Assembly (NCBI RefSeq): GCF_937863155.1
Contig: NZ_CALMFB010000069.1
Coordinates: 1-64,000, forward strand
Origin: an uncultured Brevundimonas sp.
GTDB lineage: Bacteria > Pseudomonadota > Alphaproteobacteria > Caulobacterales > Caulobacteraceae
DNA: 64,000 nucleotides
Direction of reading: 5' to 3'
Shown: one piece after another, positions 48,638-58,955 of the stretch
Layout of the letters: each line of letters opens with the position of its first letter
Numbering within the stretch: the first letter of the stretch is position 1
The notes under the pieces: generated by a model
Seen by the model: only the letters and a program-made list of their open reading frames with translations
Databases searched by the model: none
Told to the model about the DNA's origin: nothing
Position numbers and translations under genes: made by a program

Positions 48638-50119
48638 ATGAGATCATACCGCCTGACCGGCGCCAGCCTGGCCGTGCTGTCGGCCCTGGCGCTGGGCGCC
48701 TGCGCCACCACCGGCTCGACCGCTGGAGATTCGTCATCCGGGGCCGCCGCGCCCAAGCCGCGCGAGGCCCTGGCCCCCGGCCTGGATGTCGCGGCCAACC
48801 CCGATCCCTATCCGTCCACCTATGCCGCCCTGCCGCGCGAGAACATGGCCATTGTCGGCGCCACCGTGCTGACCGGCGCGGGCCAGAAGATCGACAATGG
48901 CGTGGTGGTGGTCACCGACGGGCGCATCACCGCCGTCGGCGGCGCCCAGACGCCGGTTCCGGCCGGTCACCGCGTCGTGGATGCGCGCGGCCGCTTCGTC
49001 ACCCCCGGCGTCATCGACACCCACAGCCACCTGGGCGTCTATCCCTCGCCCGGCGTCACGGGCATGAGCGACGGCAACGAGGCAACCAGCCCCAACACCG
49101 CCCAGGTGTGGGCCGAACACAGCCTGTGGCCCCAGGACCCGGGCTTCAACACCGCCCGCGCCGGCGGGGTGACCACGCTTCAGATCCTGCCCGGCTCGGC
49201 CAATCTGTTCGGCGGTCGCGGCGTGACCGTGCGCAATGTGCCCTCGATCACCATGCAGGGCATGAAATTCCCCGGCGCCCCCTATGGGCTGAAAATGGCC
49301 TGCGGCGAGAACCCCAGCCGCGTCTATGGCGGGCGCAACAGCTCGCCGGCCACCGGCATGGGCAATATGGCCGGCTATCGCGCCGCCTTCATCGCCGCGC
49401 GCGAGTACAAGGCCCGGTGGGACAAATGGCGCGAGGACGGCCAGGGTTCGCCCCCGACCCGCAACCTGCAGCTGGAGACCCTGACCGGCGTGCTGGACGG
49501 ATCGATCCTGGTCCAGAACCACTGCTACCGCGCCGATGAAATGGCCATGATGATGGACCTGGCGACCGAGTTCGGCTTCCGCATCACCGCCTTCCACCAC
49601 GCCATCGAGGCCTACAAGCTGGCGCCGCAACTGGCGCGGGCGGGCATCTGCGCCGACATGTGGACCGGCTGGTGGGGCTTCAAGATGGAGGCCCTGGACG
49701 CCATCGAGGCCAACGCCGCCATCGTCGACGCCCAGCCGAACAGCTGCGCCGTCATCCATTCCGACGACGCCCAGCTGACCCAGCGCCTGAACCAGGAGGC
49801 CGCCGCCGCCCTGGCCGCCGGGCGCCGCATCGGCATGGACATCCCCGAGGAACGGGCCATCGCCTGGATCACCCTGAACCCGGCCCGGTCGCTTGGCATC
49901 GCCGACCAGACCGGATCGCTGGAGACTGGCAAGCGCGCCGATGTGGTGATCTGGAGCGCCAATCCGTTCAGCGTCTACGCCCGCGCCGACCAGGTGTTCA
50001 TCGACGGGTCGCTGACCTTTGATCGCGCCAACCCCGCCTATCAGCCCGTGTCGGACTTCGAGCTGGGCCAGCCTGGCTTCGGCATCGCCGCCGCCAACGT
50101 CGATCAGGGAGCCCGCTGA
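48638..50119 (+). CDS. Amidohydrolase-family lipoprotein
   Basis: The product is 493 residues. A lipoprotein signal peptide with the lipobox LALGACATTG (Cys at about 23) implies outer-membrane or periplasmic anchoring. The metal-dependent amidohydrolase domain shows the HxH motif in FVTPGVIDTHSHLG, a later His pair in RITAFHHAIEAYK, and HSDDAQLTQR with the catalytic-type Asp. Start at MRSYRLTGAS is supported by GGGGGAG upstream and by the lipobox. It is co-translated with a paralogous downstream gene (stop/start overlap of one base). Confidence 0.85.
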   Translation: MRSYRLTGASLAVLSALALGACATTGSTAGDSSSGAAAPKPREALAPGLDVAANPDPYPSTYAALPRENMAIVGATVLTGAGQKIDNGVVVVTDGRITAVGGAQTPVPAGHRVVDARGRFVTPGVIDTHSHLGVYPSPGVTGMSDGNEATSPNTAQVWAEHSLWPQDPGFNTARAGGVTTLQILPGSANLFGGRGVTVRNVPSITMQGMKFPGAPYGLKMACGENPSRVYGGRNSSPATGMGNMAGYRAAFIAAREYKARWDKWREDGQGSPPTRNLQLETLTGVLDGSILVQNHCYRADEMAMMMDLATEFGFRITAFHHAIEAYKLAPQLARAGICADMWTGWWGFKMEALDAIEANAAIVDAQPNSCAVIHSDDAQLTQRLNQEAAAALAAGRRIGMDIPEERAIAWITLNPARSLGIADQTGSLETGKRADVVIWSANPFSVYARADQVFIDGSLTFDRANPAYQPVSDFELGQPGFGIAAANVDQGAR

Positions 50120-51480
50120 TGCGCCTCAAGAGCCTCATCCTGGGCGCAGCCCTTCCTGCGATTCTGGGCGCCCTCGCCCTGACCGCGCCCGCCGCCGCCC
50201 AGTCGCTGACCGCCATCACCGGCGGCCGGGTGCTGACCGGAACCTCGGTGATCGAGAACGGCACGGTGGTGATCCAGAACGGCCGCGTGGTCTCGGTCGG
50301 AACCGGCCCGGCCCCCAGCGGCGCCCGCGTGATCGACGCGCGCGGCAAGACGGTGACCCCCGGCTTCGTCGCCGTGGATTCCGGCCTGGGCGGGTCCGAG
50401 ATCGGCTCCGTGCGCGGGTCCGACGACCTGAGCAACAGCGCCAACTCCATCTCGGCTTCGTTCGACGTCTCCTATGGGCTGGACCCCTGGTCCTTCACCC
50501 TGCCGGTGGCGCGCCTGGGCGGGGTGACCCGCGCCGTGGTCACGCCCAGCCATGCGGGCGGCGGCGGCGGCGCCCACGCCCATGACGACAGCGACTTCGC
50601 CGGCGTCGGCCACGCCGGCCTGCAGTCGCCGGGCCTGTTCGCGGGCCAGGCGGCGATCATCGACCTGGGCCAGGGTGGAGAAATCCTGGTCCAGCCGCGC
50701 GTGGCCATGGTGGCCCCGTTCGGCGAGGCCGGGGCCGGCATCGCCGGCGGCGCCCGCGGGGCCCAGTTCGTCCAGTTCAAGGAAACCCTGGCCGAGGTGC
50801 GCCTGTACGCTCGCAACCGCGCCGCCTACGACCGGGCGGCCCTGCGCGATCTCAGCCTGTCGCGCGCCGACCTGGAGGCCCTGATCCCGGTGGTCGAGGG
50901 GCGGATGCCGCTGATCGTCACCGTGCGTCGCGCCGCCGACATCCGCCAGGTGCTGCGCCTGGCCCGCGAGGAAGGGGTGAAGATCATCCTGGACGGCGCC
51001 GAGGAAGGCTGGCTGGTGGCCGAAGAGATCGCCGCCGCGCGTGTTCCCGTGCTGCTGGACGTGACCAACAACCTGCCCTCGAACCTGGAGATGCGGGCCG
51101 CCCGCATGCAGAACGCCGCCGTTCTGGACGCCGCCGGGGTGGTGATCGCCATCAAGGGGGCCGAAGGCTCGACCCATCGGGCGCGGGAACAGCGGTACAA
51201 CGCCGGCAACGCCGTCTCGCACGGCCTGCCCTACGCCGCCGCCATCCGCGCCATCACGGTGAACCCGGCGCGCATCTTCGGCATGGACGGCCGCTTTGGC
51301 GAGCTGCGCCCCGGCGCAGCGGCCGATGTGGTGGTCTGGTCCGGCGATCCGCTGGAGCCGCTGAGCCTGGCCGAAGCCGTCTATATCGACGGCGAGGAAC
51401 AGCCGATGACCAGCCGCCAGTTCCTGCTGCGCGACCGCTACGCCCGGCCGGGAACCCTGCCACCCGCCTATAGCCGGTAA
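50119..51480 (+). CDS. Amidohydrolase-fold exported protein lacking the HxH metal site
   Basis: This 453-residue protein has a signal peptide (LGALALTAPAAAQ) and the same overall plan as the previous protein (GGRVLTGTSVIENGTVVIQNGRVVSVG, then TPGFVAVDSGLG, then ITVNPARIFGMDG and a RPGAAADVVVWSGDPLE C terminus). Where the paralogue has HSHLG this one has DSGLG, so the first metal-binding motif is gone. A His-rich loop (GGGGGAHAHDDSD) may be unrelated. It may serve as a non-catalytic or altered partner of the upstream protein. Confidence 0.82.
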   Translation: MRLKSLILGAALPAILGALALTAPAAAQSLTAITGGRVLTGTSVIENGTVVIQNGRVVSVGTGPAPSGARVIDARGKTVTPGFVAVDSGLGGSEIGSVRGSDDLSNSANSISASFDVSYGLDPWSFTLPVARLGGVTRAVVTPSHAGGGGGAHAHDDSDFAGVGHAGLQSPGLFAGQAAIIDLGQGGEILVQPRVAMVAPFGEAGAGIAGGARGAQFVQFKETLAEVRLYARNRAAYDRAALRDLSLSRADLEALIPVVEGRMPLIVTVRRAADIRQVLRLAREEGVKIILDGAEEGWLVAEEIAAARVPVLLDVTNNLPSNLEMRAARMQNAAVLDAAGVVIAIKGAEGSTHRAREQRYNAGNAVSHGLPYAAAIRAITVNPARIFGMDGRFGELRPGAAADVVVWSGDPLEPLSLAEAVYIDGEEQPMTSRQFLLRDRYARPGTLPPAYSR

Positions 51481-51482
51481 CG

Positions 51483-51554
51483 CGACGCGGTCGTTCGCGG
51501 CTTGAGGCATGATCGCCGCCTAGGCTCACGACGCGGTCGTTCGCGGCTTGAGGC
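51483..51554 (+). repeat. Short direct repeat between amidohydrolase and YaiI-like genes
   Basis: The 26 bases at 51483-51508 recur exactly at 51529-51554, and a TAGGCT follows each copy (51521-51526 and 51559-51564). The 46-base period looks like a local duplication in the 95-base gap; no coding content. Confidence 0.8.
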
Positions 51555-51575
51555 CGGGTAGGCTAAGGAAGGGGG

Positions 51576-52040
51576 ATGAGCGCGTCCCCCATCCTGTACA
51601 TCGACGCCGACGCCTGTCCGGTGAAGGAAGAGGCCTATCGCGTCGCCCGCCGCTATGGACTGAAGGTGTTCGTGGTGTCGAACGCCTGGATCAATGTCCC
51701 GCGCGAGGCACTGATCGAACAGGTGGTGGTCGACGCCGGCCCCGATGTCGCCGACGACTGGATCGCCGAACGGGCGGGTGTCGGCGATGTGGTCGTGACC
51801 CAAGACATTCCCCTGGCCGACCGCTGTCTGAAGGCGGGCGCCCAGGCGATCCGGCCAAATGGACAGGCGTACAGCACGGACTCCATCGGTTCGGCCCTGG
51901 CGGGGCGGATGATCGGCGAGCATCTGCGGTCGATGGGAACGGCCACATCCGGCCCGCCGCCGTTCTCGCCCGCCGACCGCTCGCGCTTTCTTCAGGGCCT
52001 GGACGCGGCCGTGGTGCGCGCGATGAAGGCCGTCCGATGA
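51576..52040 (+). CDS. YaiI/YqxD (DUF188) family protein
   Basis: This 154-residue protein of the DUF188 family has LYIDADACPVKEEAYRVA at the start, VVDAGPDVADDWIAERAG and VVTQDIPLADRCLKAGAQAIRPNG. The acidic motifs (DADACP, TQDIPLA) suggest a PIN-like nuclease fold. Function unknown. The stop overlaps the arfB start (ATGA). Confidence 0.92.
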   Translation: MSASPILYIDADACPVKEEAYRVARRYGLKVFVVSNAWINVPREALIEQVVVDAGPDVADDWIAERAGVGDVVVTQDIPLADRCLKAGAQAIRPNGQAYSTDSIGSALAGRMIGEHLRSMGTATSGPPPFSPADRSRFLQGLDAAVVRAMKAVR

Positions 52041-52438
52041 TCCCCGTGCCGGAAGACGAGCTGGAGTTCCGCTTCTATCGCGCGGGCGGGCCGGGCGGCC
52101 AGAACGTCAACAAGGTGGCCACGGCGGTGCAGATGCGGTTCGACGTGCGCGCCTCGCCCAGCCTGAGCGAGGCGGTCAAGGCGCGGCTGCTGAAACTGGC
52201 GGGATCGCGCGCCACCCTGGACGGGGCCATCCTGATCAACGCCGTGCGTTTCCGCACCCAGGAGCGCAACCGCGCCGACGCCATAGAGCGGTTGCAGGGG
52301 CTGCTGGACCAGGCGGCCGTGGCGCCGACCTATCGCGTGCCGACCCGTCCGACCCGCGCCTCGAAGGAACGAAGGCTGGAGGCCAAGTCCAAACGGTCGG
52401 GCATCAAGAGCGGGCGCAGCAAGCCCAGCCTGGACTGA
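52037..52438 (+). CDS. arfB: Peptidyl-tRNA hydrolase ArfB (ribosome rescue)
   Basis: This 133-residue release-factor-like protein has the GGQ catalytic motif in RAGGPGGQNVNKVATAVQMRF and a basic C-terminal tail (RASKERRLEAKSKRSGIKSGRSK) that in ArfB/YaeJ enters the mRNA channel of stalled ribosomes. Co-translated with the YaiI-like gene. Confidence 0.93.
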   Translation: MIPVPEDELEFRFYRAGGPGGQNVNKVATAVQMRFDVRASPSLSEAVKARLLKLAGSRATLDGAILINAVRFRTQERNRADAIERLQGLLDQAAVAPTYRVPTRPTRASKERRLEAKSKRSGIKSGRSKPSLD

Positions 52439-52469
52439 ACCGCTGACTGAACCGCTGACTGGGCCGCCT
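52434..52469. repeat. 12-base tandem repeat at the 3' end of arfB
   Basis: The unit ACTGAACCGCTG occurs twice (52434-52445, 52446-52457) and a third degenerate copy follows (52458-52469). The array covers the arfB stop and reaches the stop of the convergent gene at 52468. Confidence 0.75.
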
Positions 52470-52959
52470 ACTGCGCCTGGGCCGGGCGGAACAGCAGCAG
52501 GGCGATCTCGTCCTCGGCGTTGAAGGCGATGATCCACTGGGTCCGGGCGTTGGCGAAATCCAGGGCGAACAGCTCGGCGCCCTGTTCCTGGCCGACATAG
52601 ATCACCTCCTGCAGTTCGCCGAACCCCTTGATGATCGGGATCAGCCGGGCCTCCTGGCCGCGCATGCGTTCGGCCAGGTCGGCGCTGAAGACCGCATAGT
52701 CCAGGCCCGCCCCCTGGGCGGCGGCGACCACGGCGCGCAGGGCGTCCTCGGCCCGCTTCACGTCCGGCCCGATCTGCTCGGCCTGGATCGGCGGCGGCGT
52801 CTGGATGGCGGCCGCGGCGGCGGCCTGGGCCGCCGGATCATCGAAGGCGTTGGGCAGGCGCGCGGCGGCGGCGGGCACCGCGGGCGGCGTCTCCTGGGCG
52901 ACGGCCAGGGCCGGTGCGGCGGACAGGCTCAGGACGGCGGCGGCGATCAGGGTCTTCAT
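52468..52959 (-). CDS. Exported protein of unknown function
   Basis: The product is 163 residues: a signal peptide (MKTLIAAAVLSLSAAPALAVAQ), an Ala/Pro spacer, and a C-terminal domain with RLIPIIKGFGELQEVIYVGQEQGAELFALDFANARTQWIIAF, an alternating beta pattern with no recognised family. It lies 19 bases after the ubiB stop on the same strand. Confidence 0.7.
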   Translation of the reverse strand: MKTLIAAAVLSLSAAPALAVAQETPPAVPAAAARLPNAFDDPAAQAAAAAAIQTPPPIQAEQIGPDVKRAEDALRAVVAAAQGAGLDYAVFSADLAERMRGQEARLIPIIKGFGELQEVIYVGQEQGAELFALDFANARTQWIIAFNAEDEIALLLFRPAQAQ

Positions 52960-52978
52960 GGGCGGGTCTCCGCGAGGT

Positions 52979-54577
52979 TCAGCCCACAATGCCCGGCCAA
53001 AGCGACAAGACAAGGGCGGTCGCCGTCATGCCCAGCAGCACCGCCAGAACCGCCGCGACCCAGCCCGGACCGCGCACCCGTTCGATCACCACCGTCTGGG
53101 GCTGGGGCGGGTTTTGCACCAGGCGCGAGATCGCCTTCAGCGCCGCCAGGGTCTCGTCCAGCGCCTCCTTGGCCTGGGCCGCCGGGCCCAGTTCGCGCCG
53201 GATCCAGCGTTCGACCACCGGCCGGGCCGCGTTCCACAGGTCGTGGTCGGGGTTCAGCCGCCGGGCCACGCCTTCGACCGACACCATGGTCTTTTGCAGC
53301 AGGATCAGCTCGGGCCGCAGATGCATGTCGAACAGGGCGGTGATCTCGAACAACTGGCCCAGCAGCCGACCCATCGACACCTGGGACGCCTGGCGGCCGA
53401 TCACCGGCTCGCCCACCGCGCGCAGGGCCTGGGCGAAGGCGTCGACCGAATGGTGGGGCGGGACATATCCAGCCTCGAAATGGACGCGGGCGATGCGGTC
53501 ATAGTCGCGGCTCAGGAACCCCCACAGGATCTCGGCCAGATAGCGGCGCTCGGCCGGACCCAGGCGGCCGACAATGCCGAAATCCACCGCCGTCACCTCG
53601 GCCGGGGCGCGGGCGAACAGATTGCCCTCGTGCAGGTCGGCGTGAAACGCGCCGTGATCCAGCGCCTGGCTCAGGAAGGCGCGCACGATGTTGTCGGCCA
53701 GGGCGTTGCGGTCCAGGCCCGGCTGGTCGGCGGCGGCCGGATCGGTCATCGGCAGGCCCGGCGCCCATTCCAGCGTCAGCACCCGGCGTCCGACCCCGTC
53801 CCAGACCACGCCCGGCGCCGACATATGGCCGCCGCCGTCCGCCGCCGAGGCGCGCATGATGTCGCCCAGCTCCGACGCCGCCGCCGCCTCCAGCCGCATG
53901 TCCAGTTCCAGCTGCAGGGCGCGGGCCACCGTCTCGACAAAGGCCGCCGGCTCCAGCCGCCGGGCCACCGGCACGAACCGATGCGCCAGCCGCGCCGCCA
54001 GACGCATGGCGTCCAGCCCCTTGGTCACCCGCTGTTCCACGCCGGGGCGCAGCACCTTGACCGCCACCTTGCGGCCGTCGGCCAGCCAGGCCGGATGCGC
54101 CTGGGCCAGGGAGGCGGCGGCCACCGGTTCGCCGAAGTCGATGAACAGGCTTTCGACCGTCCGGCCCAGCGAGCGCTCGATCTCGGCCCGGGCCTGATCG
54201 GTCGGGAACGGGGGCAGCCGGTCCTTCAACCGCCCCAGATCGGACGCGAACTGGGCGCCGAAGATGTCGGCCCGCGTGGCCAGCACCTGGCCCAGCTTGA
54301 TCGCCACCGGCCCCAGGCGTTCGCACGCCCGCGCCAGCCGCTCGCCCGGCCGCCCCTGGCGCGCCTGACGCCCGGCGAACAGATGCAGCAGATGGGCGAT
54401 CCAGCGCACCGAAACCGGCAGCAGGGGCGTGATCTCGCGCGGGGCCAGGGCGTCGTGGCGGATCAGGACGCCCAGCCAGCCGACCAGCCGCAGGGCCGCG
54501 CCCAGCGGATCGCGCACCGGCAGGGCGCGCGGCGCCTGGGGCGGGGTCTTGACGTTCAGCCGGCTCAGATCGCCCAC
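52979..54577 (-). CDS. ubiB: Ubiquinone biosynthesis kinase-like protein UbiB
   Basis: This 532-residue atypical kinase/ATPase of the UbiB/COQ8 family has the KxGQ motif in [46 protein letters not shown] (ExD), [11 protein letters not shown] and [10 protein letters not shown]. One or two C-terminal membrane helices ([19 protein letters not shown]) anchor it. The start overlaps the ubiE end by 13 bases. Confidence 0.94.
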   Translation of the reverse strand: MGDLSRLNVKTPPQAPRALPVRDPLGAALRLVGWLGVLIRHDALAPREITPLLPVSVRWIAHLLHLFAGRQARQGRPGERLARACERLGPVAIKLGQVLATRADIFGAQFASDLGRLKDRLPPFPTDQARAEIERSLGRTVESLFIDFGEPVAAASLAQAHPAWLADGRKVAVKVLRPGVEQRVTKGLDAMRLAARLAHRFVPVARRLEPAAFVETVARALQLELDMRLEAAAASELGDIMRASAADGGGHMSAPGVVWDGVGRRVLTLEWAPGLPMTDPAAADQPGLDRNALADNIVRAFLSQALDHGAFHADLHEGNLFARAPAEVTAVDFGIVGRLGPAERRYLAEILWGFLSRDYDRIARVHFEAGYVPPHHSVDAFAQALRAVGEPVIGRQASQVSMGRLLGQLFEITALFDMHLRPELILLQKTMVSVEGVARRLNPDHDLWNAARPVVERWIRRELGPAAQAKEALDETLAALKAISRLVQNPPQPQTVVIERVRGPGWVAAVLAVLLGMTATALVLSLWPGIVG

Positions 54578-55326
54578 CCGTGGTGCAGGGCCGCGATGCC
54601 GCCCGACAGATTGGTGCAGGTGACGCGCGAAAAGCCCGCCTGTTCGATCATGCGGGTGAAGGTCGCCTGATCCGGGAAGCGGCGGATGCTCTCGACCAGA
54701 TACTGATAGCTGTCGCGGTCGCCCGCCACCCAGCCGCCGATGCGCGGAATGGCGTGGAAGGACCAGGCGTCATAGGTGCGCCGCACCGGCCCCGCGACCG
54801 GGCGCGAAAACTCCAGGCACAGGAACCGTCCGCCGGGCTTCAGCACCCGCCGCGCCTCCTTCAGGGCGCCGGTCACGTCCGAGACGTTGCGGATGCCGAA
54901 ACTGATCGAATAGGCGTCGACCGAGGCGTCGGGCAGCGGCAGGGCCATCGCGTCGCCGACGGTCCAGCTCATCTCCGGCTCGCCGCCCTTTTCGACCCCG
55001 GCCAGGATCATCTCGGCGTTGTAGTCCAGGACAATGACCGAGGCGTCGGCCCCGCCCATTCTCTGCTGGGCACCGCGCGCCATCTTGGAATAACGCCGCG
55101 CCATGTCGCCGGTGCCGCCCGCAACATCCAGGATCACTTCGCCCGGACGAGGGTTCAGCTTGGCCGCCGCCGCGTCCTTCCACAGCCGGTGAACGCCCGC
55201 GCTCATCAGGTCGTTCATAAGATCGTATTTGCCGGCCACGCTGTCGAAGACGCCGCGCACCAGACGCACCTTCTCGCGCGCCTCGACGTCCTTGAAACCG
55301 AAGGGGGATGTGGCCGTATCGCTCAT
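54565..55326 (-). CDS. ubiE: Ubiquinone/menaquinone C-methyltransferase UbiE
   Basis: This 253-residue SAM-dependent methyltransferase has [22 protein letters not shown], the SAM loop [15 protein letters not shown], and [36 protein letters not shown]. It methylates the quinone ring in ubiquinone synthesis. Start at [11 protein letters not shown]. The end overlaps ubiB by 13 bases. Classic ubiE-ubiB order. Confidence 0.95.
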   Translation of the reverse strand: MSDTATSPFGFKDVEAREKVRLVRGVFDSVAGKYDLMNDLMSAGVHRLWKDAAAAKLNPRPGEVILDVAGGTGDMARRYSKMARGAQQRMGGADASVIVLDYNAEMILAGVEKGGEPEMSWTVGDAMALPLPDASVDAYSISFGIRNVSDVTGALKEARRVLKPGGRFLCLEFSRPVAGPVRRTYDAWSFHAIPRIGGWVAGDRDSYQYLVESIRRFPDQATFTRMIEQAGFSRVTCTNLSGGIAALHHGWAI

Positions 55327-55336
55327 GCAGGCGGGT

Positions 55337-56062
55337 CTAGCCTTTCGGCGCGGCCCCGTCATCCTTCGCCGTCGTCGCGGGGCGTCGCGCCGGCGGCGAA
55401 ACGGGGATGGGCGCACCCAGCCGCACCAGGGCCTGATCGTACAGGCGCACCAGATTGGTCTCCTGCTGGATCAGATCTTCAAGATACAGGGTCATGCGCA
55501 GCATCTGACGGTGGGCGTCGCCCTCGTCGGTCAGGATGTCCAGAAGACCCACGGCGTTGTCGTAACCGGCGCGATTGATACTCTCCAGGCTTTCCTGGGC
55601 GCGATAGACCTGGGCCAGGATGAACACCTCCTCGGCGTCCATGTGCTCGAACAGGTCATTAGCCGAAACGCTGGTCCACACCGCGTCGCGCAGCGCGGCC
55701 AGATGCAGGCCGGACCCGCCGAACAGGGCCTGGATGGCCGGCTCGGCCGTCTTGCGCGTCACCTCGGTCGCGTCGGGCATGCCCCCCGCCTGGGCGAAGG
55801 CCCGCTTCAGTTGGCGATGATGGGGGATGTAGTAGTCCGACCCCAGTTCGGCGCGGTTGGCGGTGATCTCCTGAATCAGGAAGGCCCGCATCTCGGCCAC
55901 GCGATGGGCGGTGCGCCGTTCCTCGGCCCAGTTGGTCAGAGCCAGGGCCAGGATCACCGAAAAGACGATCAGCACGCTCTCGAACACCGCGCGCGGCAGC
56001 CAGCGCCGCCAGCGCGCGAAGGGATGGCGTCGGATCGGGGCTTCGGTCGCCGGTTCGGTCAT
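55337..56062 (-). CDS. Single-pass membrane protein of unknown function
   Basis: The protein is about 241 residues. One membrane helix ([20 protein letters not shown]) is followed by [26 protein letters not shown] and a long helical, acidic domain. The N-terminal pattern (helix then E-A-E-R-R... with ANRA) occurs in uncharacterised alphaproteobacterial membrane proteins. Start at MTEPATEAP (56062); an in-frame ATG at 56098 is also possible. It lies 10 bases upstream of ubiE on the same strand. Confidence 0.7.
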   Translation of the reverse strand: MTEPATEAPIRRHPFARWRRWLPRAVFESVLIVFSVILALALTNWAEERRTAHRVAEMRAFLIQEITANRAELGSDYYIPHHRQLKRAFAQAGGMPDATEVTRKTAEPAIQALFGGSGLHLAALRDAVWTSVSANDLFEHMDAEEVFILAQVYRAQESLESINRAGYDNAVGLLDILTDEGDAHRQMLRMTLYLEDLIQQETNLVRLYDQALVRLGAPIPVSPPARRPATTAKDDGAAPKG

Positions 56063-56173
56063 GGATGCAGCTTGAGCGGATTTCGCCGCATCCGCCAAGT
56101 CCCGCCCGCGGCTTGCCGCCGGACGCGGCGACCGCTAACCCCAATGACATCCGCTGTCCGGGGAGGCGCCGCC

Positions 56174-56470
56174 ATGTCCAGTTCCGTCATCGAGGTTCCG
56201 CAGGCCCTGGCCGATCTGCCCGCCTGGCGTCGCGCCGACGATCCGCGTCCGGCCATCGCCCGCAGCCTGGCCTTCGCGGACTTCAACGCCGCCTGGGGCT
56301 TCATGAACCGCGTGGCCCTGAAAGCCGAGACGATGGACCACCATCCCGAATGGTCGAACGTCTACAACCGGGTCGAGGTGCTGCTGACCACCCATGACGC
56401 CGGGGGCGTGACCGACAAGGACGTCGCCCTGGCCCGATTCATCGATTCCATCGCCGGAGACGCGAAATGA
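56174..56470 (+). CDS. phhB: Pterin-4a-carbinolamine dehydratase
   Basis: This 98-residue enzyme recycles the cofactor oxidised by aromatic amino acid hydroxylases. It has the family motif [32 protein letters not shown] with the catalytic His residues. The ATG at 56174 is used. It overlaps the downstream SDR gene by 4 bases (ATGA). Confidence 0.93.
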   Translation: MSSSVIEVPQALADLPAWRRADDPRPAIARSLAFADFNAAWGFMNRVALKAETMDHHPEWSNVYNRVEVLLTTHDAGGVTDKDVALARFIDSIAGDAK

Positions 56471-57261
56471 GCGCCGTCAAACAGGGCCGCGTCGCCGGCA
56501 AGACCGTGCTGATCACCGGCGCGGCGGGCGGCCTGGGCGCGGCCATGGCCTGGATGCTGGCGCGGCACGGCGCCCGCGTGGCCGTGACCGACATCGACGG
56601 CGCCCGCGCGGCCGACCTGGCCCAGGCGATCAACGCCGAGATCCCCGGCGCCGCCTTCGCCCACGCCCATGACGTGGCCGACGAGGACCAGTGGGCCGCC
56701 GTCATCGCCGCCGCCGTGACCCAGATGGGCGGGCTGTCGGTGCTGGTGAACAACGCCGGCGTCGGCGGCGCCCTGGCCTTCGCCGACAGCGACACGGCCG
56801 AGAACTGGCAACGCCAGTACGAGATCAACCTGCGGTCGGTGATGTTCGGCTGCAAGCACGCCATGCCGCACCTGCGCGCCAGCGCCCCGGCCTCGATCAT
56901 CAACATCTCCTCGATCGCCGGGCTGGCGGCCGCGCCGGGCATGGGCGCCTATTGCGCCACCAAGGCAGGGGTGTGGATGTACACCAAGGCCGTCGCCCTG
57001 GAGACCGCCAAACAGGACTGGAACGTGCGCTGCAACTCGGTGCACCCGGTGTTCATCAACACCCCGATCCTGGAGCCCTTCATCGCCATGGCCGGCGGCG
57101 ACGAGGCCAAGACTCACGAACGGCTGGCGCGCGGCATCCCGATGAAGCGGATCGGCGAACCGGACGATGTGGCCTATTGCGTCCTTTATCTGGCGTCGGA
57201 CGAATCGCGGTTCATCACCGGGTCCGAGTTCAAGATCGACGGCGGCATGACGGCGCAGTAA
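56467..57261 (+). CDS. Short-chain dehydrogenase/reductase
   Basis: This 264-residue SDR has the cofactor loop [25 protein letters not shown], catalytic SSIAG and YCATKAG, and the C-terminal [16 protein letters not shown]. The acidic residue after beta-2 (VTDIDG) suggests NAD rather than NADP. Substrate unknown. It is co-translated with phhB. Confidence 0.92.
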   Translation: MSAVKQGRVAGKTVLITGAAGGLGAAMAWMLARHGARVAVTDIDGARAADLAQAINAEIPGAAFAHAHDVADEDQWAAVIAAAVTQMGGLSVLVNNAGVGGALAFADSDTAENWQRQYEINLRSVMFGCKHAMPHLRASAPASIINISSIAGLAAAPGMGAYCATKAGVWMYTKAVALETAKQDWNVRCNSVHPVFINTPILEPFIAMAGGDEAKTHERLARGIPMKRIGEPDDVAYCVLYLASDESRFITGSEFKIDGGMTAQ

Positions 57262-57274
57262 CCGGAACATCCGC

Positions 57275-57395
57275 TCATTCCCGCGAAAGCGGGAACCCAG
57301 TCCTTTGGGCGGTGCGGCTTCGGGGCGTTTCGCTCGGGCTGATCCAGGCTTCTGAACGCGCGGCTCTTACTGGATCCCCGCTTTCGCGGGGATGA
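57275..57395. repeat. MITE-like element with terminal inverted repeats
   Basis: Terminal inverted repeats of 27 bases (57275-57301 and 57369-57395, 24 of 27 matching, each itself a hairpin CCCGC-GAAA-GCGGG type) flank about 67 bases without coding potential. This fits a dispersed MITE or REP-doublet. It sits between the convergent SDR and DUF6356 genes. Confidence 0.8.
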
Positions 57396-57407
57396 TCGGA
57401 AGGGGCG

Positions 57408-57674
57408 TTACAACCCCGGATCCCAGACGCCCGCGTCGCGCATGCGGCAGTCGCGGGCTTCTTCGGCGCGGCCGTTCATCTCGGTCGCCAGCTTGCAGAT
57501 GGCGGTCGAAACGGTGGCCTTGTGCACCCCCGGCACCACGGCGTGGGCGAAGGCGCAGGCCGCCAGCTTGATCAGGTGCAGGCCGAATCGCGACGAAGCG
57601 GCCATATGCTCGAAATAGCTCTCCTTCACCTCGCGCGGGTGATCGAGAAACAGACGGTTCAGCGTGCCCTTCAT
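57408..57674 (-). CDS. DUF6356-family small protein
   Basis: This 88-residue protein has LFLDHPREVKESYFEHMAASSRFGLHLIKLAACAFAHAVVPGVHKATVS, the DUF6356 pattern, with one amphipathic to hydrophobic helix. Small capsule-shaped proteins of this family occur in alphaproteobacteria with unknown role. The start at MKGTLNRLF is chosen over an upstream ATG. Confidence 0.82.
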   Translation of the reverse strand: MKGTLNRLFLDHPREVKESYFEHMAASSRFGLHLIKLAACAFAHAVVPGVHKATVSTAICKLATEMNGRAEEARDCRMRDAGVWDPGL

Positions 57675-57773
57675 GGACCGGGACTGTAACCCGGTCCGGC
57701 GCATCCCACTACCCGAGCGTGACGATTTGGCTTAAAGCGCGCCGTTTCCCGATCGCGCAGGACCGCCCCACCG

Positions 57774-58955
57774 ATGACCGACGCCTCGCAGAAGACCTTT
57801 CGCTGGGACGACCCGCTGGACCTGGACGGTCGCCTGACCGACGACGAGGCGATGATCCGCGACGCCGCGCGCGCCTATGCGCGGGACCGGCTGTTGCCGC
57901 GCATCGTGCCGGCCTTCCGCGACGAGACCTTCGACCGGGCCATCATGACCGAGATGGGCGAGATGGGCTTTCTGGGGGCCATGCTGCCGGAACAGTATGG
58001 CGGCTCGGGCGCCAGCCACGTGGCCTATGGCCTGATCGCGCGCGAGATCGAGGCCATCGACAGCGGCTATCGCAGCGCCATGAGCGTGCAGTCGTCCCTG
58101 GCCATGTATCCGATCTACGCCTTCGGCTCGGAGGAGCAGAAGATGCGCTTTCTGCCGCGCATGGCGGCGGGCGAGCTGATCGGCTGTTTCGGCCTGACCG
58201 AGGCCGACGGCGGCTCGGACCCGGCGGCGATGAAGACCAAGGCGGAGAAGGTCGCGGGCGGATACCGGCTGAACGGCGCCAAATACTGGATCACCAACTC
58301 GCCCATCGCCGACCTGGCGGTGGTGTGGGCCAAGCTGGACGACAAGATCCGCGGCTTCATCGTCGAGCGCGGCATGGACGGCTTCACCACCGACAAGATC
58401 GGCGACAAGCTGTCGCTTCGCGCCTCCATCACCGGCGACATCGGCCTGAACGACGTGCTGGTGCCCGAAGAGAACCTGCTGCCGGGGGTCCAGGGCCTGC
58501 GCGGGCCGTTCTCATGCCTGAACAAGGCCCGCTACGGCATCGCCTGGGGGGCCATGGGGGCGGCCGAGTTCTGCCTGCACGCCACGCGCGACTATGTGGC
58601 CGAGCGCATGCTGTTCGGACGGCCGCTGTCGGCGCGCCAGCTGGTGCAGAAGAAGCTGGCCGACATGCAGACCGAGATCTTCCTGGGGTTCGAGGGCGCC
58701 TATGCCCTGGGCCGGCTCCTGGACACCGGCGCCTGGGTGCCGGAGGCCATCTCGATGATGAAGCGCAACAACTGCGGCAAGGCCCTGGCCATCGCCCGCG
58801 AGGCCCGCGACATGCACGGCGGCGCCGGCATCACCGGGGAAATGCACGTCATGCGCCACGCCATGAACCTGGAAACCGTCAACACCTACGAAGGCGCCCA
58901 CGACGTCCACGCCCTGATCCTGGGCCGCGCCATCACGGGGCAGAGCGCGTTCTGA
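57774..58955 (+). CDS. gcdH: Glutaryl-CoA dehydrogenase
   Basis: This 393-residue acyl-CoA dehydrogenase fold has [19 protein letters not shown] and the active-site region [20 protein letters not shown], whose Glu matches the catalytic base of glutaryl-CoA dehydrogenase and whose closing [11 protein letters not shown] is typical of it. It oxidises and decarboxylates glutaryl-CoA to crotonyl-CoA in lysine/tryptophan breakdown and passes electrons to ETF (encoded here at 44618-46317). Divergent from the DUF6356 gene. Confidence 0.92.
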   Translation: MTDASQKTFRWDDPLDLDGRLTDDEAMIRDAARAYARDRLLPRIVPAFRDETFDRAIMTEMGEMGFLGAMLPEQYGGSGASHVAYGLIAREIEAIDSGYRSAMSVQSSLAMYPIYAFGSEEQKMRFLPRMAAGELIGCFGLTEADGGSDPAAMKTKAEKVAGGYRLNGAKYWITNSPIADLAVVWAKLDDKIRGFIVERGMDGFTTDKIGDKLSLRASITGDIGLNDVLVPEENLLPGVQGLRGPFSCLNKARYGIAWGAMGAAEFCLHATRDYVAERMLFGRPLSARQLVQKKLADMQTEIFLGFEGAYALGRLLDTGAWVPEAISMMKRNNCGKALAIAREARDMHGGAGITGEMHVMRHAMNLETVNTYEGAHDVHALILGRAITGQSAF

